From Actinomycetota bacterium (GTDB lineage: Bacteria > Actinomycetota > Actinomycetes > Nanopelagicales > Nanopelagicaceae): 49,809 bases of DNA. Under the pieces are notes generated by a model. It searched no databases and was not told where the DNA came from. It was given only the letters and a program-made list of their open reading frames with translations. Made by a program: the position numbers and the translations under genes. How positions within the stretch are numbered: position 1 is the stretch's first letter; the number at the start of each line of letters is the position of its first letter. The stretch covers positions 1 to 49,809 of the forward strand of contig CANKXJ010000002.1 of NCBI GenBank assembly GCA_947487595.1, given 5' to 3'. Shown in pieces: positions 18,264 through 25,285 of this stretch.

Positions 18264-18922
18264 ATCGCAGAAGTGAGATTACTTCAAATTTAGAGGCTGT
18301 TCGTGATCAGATATCAAAGGCTGCGTTGACTGCTGGTAGATCCCTAGATGAGATAACCCTGATTGCTGTTACTAAGACTTTTCCAGCCAGTGATGTTGAG
18401 ATTTTGCGTGATCTTGGAATCACTCACTTTGGCGAGAACAGAGATTCAGATGCCGCGCCAAAGGCTGCAGCTGTGGTTGGAACTTGGCATTTTCAAGGTC
18501 AGATTCAAAGCAATAAGTTGAAATCAATTACTTCTTGGGCCAACGTTATTCATTCATTGGATGAGATTCGACATTTTGAAGTGATTGAGAAAAACGCCCT
18601 ACATCCATTGGATATTTTCTGTCAGGTTTCACTTGATGATTCAGTGGGGCGCGGGGGAGTCAGTGAGCAAAAGCTCTATGAATTGGCCCAGGCGATTGAA
18701 AAATCTGCGACCCACAGACTTCAAGGGCTCATGGCAGTTGCCCCGCTAGGCGTTGATCCCACAGTTGCCTTTTCCAAATTATCAGCAATACATAAGGCTT
18801 TTATGGCCGATTTTCCAAAGGCAGATAAGTTATCAGCTGGCATGAGTGGGGATTTTAAAGAGGCGATTGCCTATGGTGCGACACATATTCGCATAGGTAG
18901 CCAAATCCTGGGTTCGCGCTAG
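18254..18922 (+). CDS. yggS: Pyridoxal phosphate homeostasis protein (YggS/PLPBP)
   Basis: PLP-binding protein with an alanine-racemase-like TIM barrel fold but no known catalytic role; it controls free PLP and amino acid balance. 222 residues. The PLP lysine is in LIAVTKTFPAS near residue 35, and the FGENRDSD and WHFQGQIQSNK blocks are typical. GTG start inside the end of pgeF. The sepF promoter region follows within 21 nt. Confidence 0.92.
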   Translation: MAIDRRSEITSNLEAVRDQISKAALTAGRSLDEITLIAVTKTFPASDVEILRDLGITHFGENRDSDAAPKAAAVVGTWHFQGQIQSNKLKSITSWANVIHSLDEIRHFEVIEKNALHPLDIFCQVSLDDSVGRGGVSEQKLYELAQAIEKSATHRLQGLMAVAPLGVDPTVAFSKLSAIHKAFMADFPKADKLSAGMSGDFKEAIAYGATHIRIGSQILGSR

Positions 18923-18931
18923 GGCTGCAGG

Positions 18932-18937
18932 TACCGT
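18932..18937 (+). promoter_or_regulatory. Predicted -10 element of a leaderless sepF transcript
   Basis: TACCGT (TANNNT consensus) ends 6 nt before the sepF ATG. No Shine-Dalgarno sequence precedes the gene, which supports a leaderless mRNA. No clear -35. Confidence 0.45.
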
Positions 18938-18943
18938 TGTCAT

Positions 18944-19402
18944 ATGGCTAATGCACTCAAGCGCGTCGCGAACTACTTAGGTTTGATGGACGACCCAGAA
19001 TTCGATACACCAATTGCGTCTACGACTTCTTCTGCAACGACATCAAGTGAAGTGCGAATCAAACCGCGCTTACCTCGTCACGTTTCTTCAGTAGATGCAG
19101 CACCGCAATTAGATTTACCTGTTCTAGATCGCATCGTCACATTGCACCCACGTTTTTATAACGAGGCCCGCACAATCGGTGAGCACTTTCGTTTAGGCAA
19201 TCCAGTCATCATTAATTTGACTGATATGGATGAGTCAGAGCACAAGCGCTTAGTTGACTTTGCAAGTGGACTTGCATTTGGTTTGCACGGAACAATTGAG
19301 CGAGTGACAAAGAAGGTCTTCCTGTTGTCTCCTGCTAATGTTTCAATCGATGTTGAAGATAAGTCAGCTGCAGCACAAGCAAGTTTCTTTAACCAGAGCT
19401 GA
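18944..19402 (+). CDS. sepF: Cell division protein SepF
   Basis: Membrane anchor and partner of FtsZ in Actinobacteria. 152 residues: an N-terminal segment (MANALKRVANYLGLMDD) that should form the membrane-binding amphipathic helix, a flexible Ser/Thr-rich linker to about residue 55, and the conserved SepF domain with LHPRFYNEARTIGEHFR and NPVIINLTDMDESEHKR. It is followed after 5 nt by yggT. With ftsA absent, this should be the main FtsZ tether. Confidence 0.95.
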   Translation: MANALKRVANYLGLMDDPEFDTPIASTTSSATTSSEVRIKPRLPRHVSSVDAAPQLDLPVLDRIVTLHPRFYNEARTIGEHFRLGNPVIINLTDMDESEHKRLVDFASGLAFGLHGTIERVTKKVFLLSPANVSIDVEDKSAAAQASFFNQS

Positions 19403-19407
19403 TCTCA

Positions 19408-19689
19408 GTGAACATCGGAGCGTTACTAGCTAACGTCCTGCAATTATTTCTTTTTGCACTACTCGCACGATTAATCCTTGATTATGTTCGTATGTTTGCA
19501 CGAAATTGGCGACCAAAAGGTATTGGCCTGATGCTTGTTGAACTTGTCTATAGCATCACTGATAAACCAATGGCATTTGTTGGACGCTTCATCCCGCCAC
19601 TTCGCCTAGGCGCAGTCAGCCTAGATTTAAGTTTCATTGTTCTCTTTTTTGGAATTCAACTACTCATGGGATTGGTTAGCTCGCTTTAG
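19408..19689 (+). CDS. yggT: YggT family membrane protein
   Basis: A 93-residue membrane protein with two hydrophobic helices (about residues 6-28 and 72-90) separated by a basic loop (DYVRMFARNWRPKG) and the family-type segment RFIPPLRLGAVSLD. The function is not known; it is linked to SepF and division by its constant position. The GTG start gives the usual length. Its last 14 nt overlap the end of the convergent ileS gene, an unusual junction discussed in the findings. Confidence 0.88.
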   Translation: MNIGALLANVLQLFLFALLARLILDYVRMFARNWRPKGIGLMLVELVYSITDKPMAFVGRFIPPLRLGAVSLDLSFIVLFFGIQLLMGLVSSL

Positions 19690-22600
19690 TAAGTTTGATA
19701 GCAATTCCAAGTTCATTATCTTCAATTGCAAGTGTTGAGTCTTGAACCATAGATAGTGCTAGCACTTCATCCTTAATATGAGATTCATCGCTGGCAATTG
19801 CGCCTGCTATCTGTGCTGTTGCATTCCATTTCACATCAATGCGATCTGAGATTTCAAAACCATCGCTCTTTCTACGCTCTTGAATAAATCGAATCACTTC
19901 ACGCACATGCCCCGCAGCAATAAGTGCTGGGGTGAGCTCTAGATCAAGTGCCACGCTCTCACCTTCGTGTGAGGCAACCATCCAGCCAGTCTTTGGTACT
20001 TCTGTGATGACTAGGTCATCCAGAGTAATTTCCCAACTTCCTAGCTGAGTAGTTCCAGAAGCACGCAGCGTTTTCACAAGAGCAGTTGCATCAGTTGCTG
20101 CGATTGCCTTAGCTATCTCTTGGACCGCGCCACCATATTTGGCACCGAGTGATTTGAAGTTAGCTTTAATAGAGATATCGACTAAATCTCCATCGGCATG
20201 AGCGATATCTTGCAAATCAATCACATTGAGTTCATCTGCAATCTGCTCACGCATCTGTTCTGGCAATGCTGCCCATCCACTTGCTGCAATTAGTGCACGG
20301 CCCAATGGCTGTCGAATCTTTATGCCAGATTCTGCGCGTGATGCACGGCCAAGTTCAACGATGCGTCTAGTCAATGCCACTTGGTTTCCCAATTCTCGAT
20401 TAATCACTGCTGAATCTGCAACTGGAAAATCAGAGAGATGCACTGAAGCCACTGCTGATGAATCAGCTGGGATAACTAACTCTTGCCAGACTTGCTCAGT
20501 AATAAATGGCACCATAGGAGAGAGAAGTTGAGTCAGAGTTACTAAACACTCATGCAAAGTGGAAAGGGCGCTGGCATCTCCATCCCAGAACCTGCGTCGT
20601 GATCGGCGCACATACCAGTTAGAAAGATCATCGATGAATCTAGCTAGTGCGCGTCCTGCAACCTGTGAATCAAAATCAGTCAGGGCTGCGTCAACTTCCT
20701 CAATCAAAAGATTGAGTTCAGAGATAATCCAGCGATCCATGAGTGGTCTATCTACGACCTTTGTGCGCTGACTTAAATCAAACTGTGATGCATTGGCATA
20801 GAGAGCGTGGAAAGAGACCGTATTCCAATAGGTCAATAGAGTTTTTCGAACAACTTCATTGATTGCATCATGGCCAACACGACGTGCCGCCCATGGCGAA
20901 CCTGCTGCCAACATGTACCAACGAACAGCATCTGCGCCATGTTGATCCATCAGTGCGATTGGTTCTAAAACATTGCCCAAGTGCTTACTCATTTTGCGGC
21001 CATCTTTATCCAAGATATGTCCAAGGCAAAGAACACTCTTATAAGAGGATTTATTAAAGACCAGGGTTCCAATTGTCATGAGTGTGTAAAACCAGCCACG
21101 TGTTTGATCGATTGCTTCACAGATAAAGTCGGCAGGGTAGGACTCTTTAAATTTTTCAACAGAGCCTTGCTTGTGCGGGTATCCCCATTGAGCAAATGGC
21201 ATTGCTCCAGAGTCATACCAACAATCAATTACCTCAGGCACGCGCACCATCGTGGAATCACACTGCGCGCATGCAAAAGTAATGTCATCAACAAATGGGC
21301 GGTGTGGATCTAAATTTGAGAGCTCTTGTCCCGCAAGTGCGCCTAACTCAGCTAGCGAATCAACGCAGATCTCATGCGTGTTTTCACAGCGCCAGATAGG
21401 TAGGGGAGTGCCCCAAAAACGATTGCGGGAAAGGGCCCAGTCAATATTGTTATTGAGCCAATCACCGTAACGGCCCTCTTTAATTGTTTCTGGATGCCAA
21501 TCTGTTGCTGCATTTTCGCGAAGAAGAGCATCCTTAATTGAAGTGGTGCGGATGTACCAGGATGGTTGCGCGTAATACATCAACGCTGTGTGACAGCGCC
21601 AGCAATGAGGATATGTGTGTTCATATGGTTGGTGCTTATAGAGAACTCCACTGGCCTTTAACTCTTTCACCAAGAGTTTATCGGCCTCTTTAAAGAAGAT
21701 TCCACCAACAACTTTCACTTCTTTTAAGAAGTGTCCATCTGGTGCAATGGGATTAACTACGGGCAAGCCATATGCACGGCAGACCGCCAAGTCATCAGCA
21801 CCAAATGCTGGTGATTGATGGACTAGTCCAGTTCCATCTTCTGTTGTTACATAGGTTGCAAGAACAATGTAATGCGCATCTGGAATCTCTACAAAATCAA
21901 AGGGACGCTTATATGTTGTGCGCTCTAGCTCTTTTCCGAGCATTTTCTTCACAATCTTCTTCTCACCCTTAACGCTCTCTAATAACGCCTCAGCAACAAC
22001 TAGTACTTCACTGACTTCATCTACAGTTACTTCAACAGCCACATAACCCACTTCTGGATGAACTGCAATTGCAGTATTTGATACCAAGGTCCATGGAGTC
22101 GTTGTCCAGACAAGGAAACTGGCCTTCAGTGCAACTAAGTCGCCAGAAGTAATGGGGAAGCGAACATAAACCGAAGGATCTGTAACTGTTTCATAGCCTT
22201 GTGCTAATTCATGATCTGAGAGTCCAGTTCCACAGCGCGGGCAATATGGTGCAACGCGATGATCTTGAACGAGTAATCCCTTTTTCCAGATCTCTTTAAG
22301 AGACCACCACACACTCTCAACATATTCAGGTGACATGGTCCAATACGCTTCATCAAAATCAACCCAGAAGCCCATGCGATGTGTCATGTCTGTAAATGCA
22401 CCAACATGTCGTTGTACTGATTCACGGCACTTTTCGTTAAATGCTGCAATTCCATATTTTTCGATATCGCCTTTACCGGCAAAGCCCAACTCTTTTTCAA
22501 CAGCGATTTCAACTGGCAAACCATGACAATCCCAACCAGCTTTACGGATTACATGCTTTCCCTTCATTGTGTGAAAGCGTGGAAAGACATCCTTAAAAAC

Positions 22601-22789
22601 ACGTGCTTCAATGTGGTGAGTTCCTGGCATTCCATTTGCAGTTGGGGGACCTTCATAAAACATCCATGCAGGTGCGCCTTCACGGGCAGAAACAGTTTTT
22701 TCGAAAATCTCGTTATCGCGCCAGAACTTTAATATCGTATGTTCGACGGCAGGCAGATCAACAGCTGCTGGGATTGCGCGAAACGACAT
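19676..22789 (-). CDS. ileS: Isoleucyl-tRNA synthetase (IleRS2-like)
   Basis: Charges tRNA-Ile. The ATG at 22789 gives 1037 residues and follows a GGAGG site; an in-frame start at 22966 would translate through the T-box and is rejected. The KMSKS loop is present as DGRKMSKHLGN, and zinc-type cysteine pairs occur (CPRCG near residue 190, CAQC near 480). The class I HIGH motif is rearranged to GTHH (residues 56-59; 22613-22624), the GXHH form described for some eukaryote-like IleRS2 enzymes and linked there to strong mupirocin resistance. Catalytic core, editing insert and anticodon-binding domain appear complete. It is the only long minus-strand gene in the window. Confidence 0.96.
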   Translation of the reverse strand: MSFRAIPAAVDLPAVEHTILKFWRDNEIFEKTVSAREGAPAWMFYEGPPTANGMPGTHHIEARVFKDVFPRFHTMKGKHVIRKAGWDCHGLPVEIAVEKELGFAGKGDIEKYGIAAFNEKCRESVQRHVGAFTDMTHRMGFWVDFDEAYWTMSPEYVESVWWSLKEIWKKGLLVQDHRVAPYCPRCGTGLSDHELAQGYETVTDPSVYVRFPITSGDLVALKASFLVWTTTPWTLVSNTAIAVHPEVGYVAVEVTVDEVSEVLVVAEALLESVKGEKKIVKKMLGKELERTTYKRPFDFVEIPDAHYIVLATYVTTEDGTGLVHQSPAFGADDLAVCRAYGLPVVNPIAPDGHFLKEVKVVGGIFFKEADKLLVKELKASGVLYKHQPYEHTYPHCWRCHTALMYYAQPSWYIRTTSIKDALLRENAATDWHPETIKEGRYGDWLNNNIDWALSRNRFWGTPLPIWRCENTHEICVDSLAELGALAGQELSNLDPHRPFVDDITFACAQCDSTMVRVPEVIDCWYDSGAMPFAQWGYPHKQGSVEKFKESYPADFICEAIDQTRGWFYTLMTIGTLVFNKSSYKSVLCLGHILDKDGRKMSKHLGNVLEPIALMDQHGADAVRWYMLAAGSPWAARRVGHDAINEVVRKTLLTYWNTVSFHALYANASQFDLSQRTKVVDRPLMDRWIISELNLLIEEVDAALTDFDSQVAGRALARFIDDLSNWYVRRSRRRFWDGDASALSTLHECLVTLTQLLSPMVPFITEQVWQELVIPADSSAVASVHLSDFPVADSAVINRELGNQVALTRRIVELGRASRAESGIKIRQPLGRALIAASGWAALPEQMREQIADELNVIDLQDIAHADGDLVDISIKANFKSLGAKYGGAVQEIAKAIAATDATALVKTLRASGTTQLGSWEITLDDLVITEVPKTGWMVASHEGESVALDLELTPALIAAGHVREVIRFIQERRKSDGFEISDRIDVKWNATAQIAGAIASDESHIKDEVLALSMVQDSTLAIEDNELGIAIKLTKAS

Positions 22790-22972
22790 TAATAATCCTC
22801 CACGAGTAGGAAAACAACTCTGGAGGGACGTGACCTGCTGGCGCAGATCTCGCGGTACCACCCGCCTTGCGTGAAATTCACGCCACTTAGATTTTCTATC
22901 CACAGCTAGTTCTAGATGGTTTTCACCATTTCTTCTAGCAAACTCGTGAGGTGATGGCCCCGTCAATGCTCA
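22790..22972 (-). promoter_or_regulatory. T-box leader of ileS (translational type)
   Basis: Read on the minus strand, CGGGTGGTACCGCG (22864-22851) matches the T-box consensus that binds the tRNA acceptor end. Upstream, a short stem-loop ATGGT-GAAA-ACCAT is flanked by complementary CTAG/CTAG arms; ATC at 22917-22915 on its 3' side is a good Ile specifier candidate. Downstream there is no terminator. Instead CCTCCA (22826-22821) can pair with TGGAGG (22802-22797), which is the ileS ribosome-binding site. This is the layout of actinobacterial ileS T-boxes that control translation: uncharged tRNA-Ile would free the site. The 5' boundary is approximate. Confidence 0.88.
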
Positions 22973-23029
22973 TATGCGGTAGTGGCTCAATACTATCGCC
23001 TACTCAAGCCAAATTATGCCCGTGGCTAA

Positions 23030-23059
23030 TTGGTAACAGCCCCGTAAGGGCATTAAGGT
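23030..23059 (+). promoter_or_regulatory. Predicted promoter of the TraR/DksA gene (leaderless)
   Basis: TTGGTA (23030-23035) and TAAGGT (23054-23059) are separated by 18 nt, and the -10 ends 7 nt before the ATG at 23067. No ribosome-binding site is seen, so the mRNA should be leaderless. It is divergent from the ileS leader. Confidence 0.5.
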
Positions 23060-23066
23060 TCGCGAC

Positions 23067-23843
23067 ATGCCTAAGAAGCCGATCAAGAAAGCATCAGCCA
23101 AGAAGGCTGCTGCCAAAAAGGCTCCTACGAAGAAAAAGGTAGCTAAAAAAGCTCCCGCCAAAAAGACTTCAGCTAAGAAGCCAGCAGCCAAAAAGGCTCC
23201 TAAAAAGAAGTCCTCAGCTAAAAAAGCATCGGTAAAGAGCATTCCAGTTAAAAAAGCTCCAGGTAAGCCATTTCCATCTAAGACAACTTTGACTGTTGAT
23301 GAGAAATCTCAAACAGTTTCAGTCTCGACAATTTCTGCGCCAGTTGCTGCGCCAGTAGTTGAAGAGCGCCGATTGGTAATGCCACCACCACCGCGCCCAG
23401 TTAAAAGTGGAAAGAAGGCTGCGCCACTTAAGCCAATCAAAGTTGCTCCAACACCCATCGTTGTCAGTGATAGTGAATCACCATGGACTGGAGCAGAGCT
23501 AAAAAGCATTCGTACTGAGATTTCTAAAGAGTTGGCTCGCCTTCGTGTTGAACTAGCTAAGGTTGAGTTAGAGATGGACTCTCTTATTCAAGAATCTGGT
23601 GAAGGTGCTGGAGATGATCAAGCAGATGCTGGAACGAAAACTTTTGAACGCGAACATGAGATGTCACTAGTGATTAATGCCCGTGACATGGTTTTGCAAA
23701 CAGAGCGTGCCTTGGATCGAATCGACTCCAAGAGTTATGGAAACTGCGAAGAATGCGGAAGTGCAATTGGTAAGGCCCGTTTACAAGTATTCCCACGGGC
23801 CACTTTGTGCATGATCTGTAAGCAGAAGGAAGAACGGCGCTAA
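23067..23843 (+). CDS. TraR/DksA-type zinc finger protein with lysine/alanine-rich N-terminal tail
   Basis: 258 residues in three parts. Residues 1-75 are a low-complexity tail of KKA/KKAP-type repeats resembling histone H1, highly basic and probably disordered and DNA- or RNA-binding. A linker follows to about 140. The C-terminal region (about 145-258) has a predicted coiled coil ([20 protein letters not shown]) and a C4 zinc finger: Cys227, Cys230, Cys248, Cys251 (CEECG, CMIC). DksA relatives act in the RNA polymerase secondary channel, but whether this one does is unknown. It precedes lspA and rluD, as in other Actinobacteria, where tailed versions also occur. Confidence 0.85.
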   Translation: MPKKPIKKASAKKAAAKKAPTKKKVAKKAPAKKTSAKKPAAKKAPKKKSSAKKASVKSIPVKKAPGKPFPSKTTLTVDEKSQTVSVSTISAPVAAPVVEERRLVMPPPPRPVKSGKKAAPLKPIKVAPTPIVVSDSESPWTGAELKSIRTEISKELARLRVELAKVELEMDSLIQESGEGAGDDQADAGTKTFEREHEMSLVINARDMVLQTERALDRIDSKSYGNCEECGSAIGKARLQVFPRATLCMICKQKEERR

Positions 23844-23845
23844 CA

Positions 23846-24328
23846 GTGCGCGTGTGGCGCACACTCTTAGGTGTTGCCTGGCTGATCTGGCTTGCAGATT
23901 TAGCTACCAAAATCTGGGCAGTGGAATATTTATCCAATCGTGGTCCTGTAAAAATTATCGGCTCACTCTTCCAACTCAACTTCATCAGAAACTCTGGCGC
24001 TGCCTTTTCATTTGCGACAGGGGCAACCTTGTTTCTCTCTCTTTTTGGAATCGCCGTATTAATCGCAATCACTTATTACGCACCTTCACTGACCTCAAAG
24101 GGATGGGCAGTAGTTTTAGGCTTAGTTATGGGTGGGGTTTTAGGAAATCTGACAGATCGCATTTTTAGAGAGCCAGGATTGCTGCGGGGCCATGTTATCG
24201 ATTGGATGCAACTGCCTCATTGGCCTATATTCAATATTGCAGATACTGCAATCGTGGTTGCAGCCTTTATTTCCGTTGTTTTAACTGCGCGCAATATCCC
24301 GCCTATTAAAAAAGAAGAGTTGATATGA
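23846..24328 (+). CDS. lspA: Lipoprotein signal peptidase (signal peptidase II)
   Basis: Membrane aspartyl protease that removes signal peptides from prolipoproteins after Lgt has acted. 160 residues with four transmembrane helices. The two catalytic Asp motifs are visible: GNLTDRIFR and FNIADTAIV; the first helix carries the conserved LADLATK segment. GTG start 2 nt after the upstream gene; ATGA overlap with rluD. Lgt is encoded at 39913-40719, so both key steps of the pathway are in this window. Confidence 0.94.
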   Translation: MRVWRTLLGVAWLIWLADLATKIWAVEYLSNRGPVKIIGSLFQLNFIRNSGAAFSFATGATLFLSLFGIAVLIAITYYAPSLTSKGWAVVLGLVMGGVLGNLTDRIFREPGLLRGHVIDWMQLPHWPIFNIADTAIVVAAFISVVLTARNIPPIKKEELI

Positions 24329-25266
24329 GCACTCGAGAACAGCGCACACTGTCAGTGCCAGAAGGCGTGGCGGGTGAGCGAATCGATAGTGCTCTCACTC
24401 GTGTGCTGGGTCTTTCGCGCACAGCTGTCGTCAAACTATTAGAAGATGGCGACATCACTACATCGGGAAAAGCTATGGCTAAATCTGATCGAGTCAGTGC
24501 TAACCAAGTAATTGACGTGCTGATGCCAGCGCCTATTAATCAAGACCCAATTCCCCTAACGCCACTAGAAGGTCTTTCAATTGTTTATGAGGATGATGCC
24601 ATTGTTGTTATCGATAAGCCGGTGGGATGTGCTGCCCATCCAAGTCCAGGCTGGATGGGTCCAACTGTTGTTGGTGCATTGATGGCAGCCGGGTATTCAA
24701 TTTCAACAAGTGGGGCTGCAGAGCGACAAGGCATTGTCCATCGCCTAGATGTTGGCACTAGTGGCTTAATGATTGTCGCAAAGAGTGATCGTGCATTTAC
24801 AGTATTAAAGGATGCCTTTAGAAATCGCACTGTAGACAAGATTTATCATGCGCTGATTCAAGGACATATGGATCCCACCACTGGAACTATTGACGCTCCG
24901 ATTGATCGGCATCCAAAAGAGGATCATCGTTTTGCTGTGGTGGCAACAGGTAAAGACTCCATTACGCACTATGAAGTCATTGAGTTCTATCGCGGCGTTT
25001 CCTTAGCAAAAGTTGAGTTAGAAACTGGGCGCACACACCAAATCCGTGTTCACTTCTCTGCACTTAACCATCCACTTGTTGGAGACACTACCTATGGGGC
25101 AGATCCGGTATTGGCTAAATCTCTAGAGATGAGACGGCCTTGGCTACACGCCAAAGAGCTCATGTTTGACCACCCGATTACTGGCGAGCACCTGAGTTTT
25201 AGCGCACCATACCCAGCCGATCTCACACGCTCATTGGCGTTGCTATCTGATGCAGTTCTTCCGTAA
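24325..25266 (+). CDS. rluD: 23S rRNA pseudouridine synthase, RluD family
   Basis: Converts uridines of 23S rRNA to pseudouridine. 313 residues: an N-terminal S4 RNA-binding domain (RIDSALTRVLGLSRTAVVKL) and the RluA/RluD catalytic domain with GIVHRLDVGTSGLM near residue 138, whose Asp is catalytic, and GRTHQIRVHF near residue 235. Overlaps lspA by 4 nt. The exact target uridines cannot be told from sequence alone. Confidence 0.92.
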   Translation: MSTREQRTLSVPEGVAGERIDSALTRVLGLSRTAVVKLLEDGDITTSGKAMAKSDRVSANQVIDVLMPAPINQDPIPLTPLEGLSIVYEDDAIVVIDKPVGCAAHPSPGWMGPTVVGALMAAGYSISTSGAAERQGIVHRLDVGTSGLMIVAKSDRAFTVLKDAFRNRTVDKIYHALIQGHMDPTTGTIDAPIDRHPKEDHRFAVVATGKDSITHYEVIEFYRGVSLAKVELETGRTHQIRVHFSALNHPLVGDTTYGADPVLAKSLEMRRPWLHAKELMFDHPITGEHLSFSAPYPADLTRSLALLSDAVLP

Positions 25267-25270
25267 GCAA

Positions 25271-25276
25271 TAATCT
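25271..25276 (+). promoter_or_regulatory. Possible -10 element just upstream of dnaE1
   Basis: TAATCT fits TANNNT and ends 9 nt before the dnaE ATG. No Shine-Dalgarno sequence lies in the short gap, so a nearly leaderless mRNA is plausible. The 19-nt spacing after rluD would also allow cotranscription. Confidence 0.3.
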
Positions 25277-25285
25277 ACGACCACC

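Noticed and set aside
22790-22966. Longer IleRS with about 59 extra N-terminal residues starting at 22966.
   Set aside because: The extra codons run through the T-box, and the GGAGG site plus the usual IleRS beginning point to the ATG at 22789.
23067-23270. Lysine-codon repeats as a CRISPR-like or tandem-repeat element.
   Set aside because: The repeats are imperfect and codon-phased; they encode the basic tail and have no spacers.
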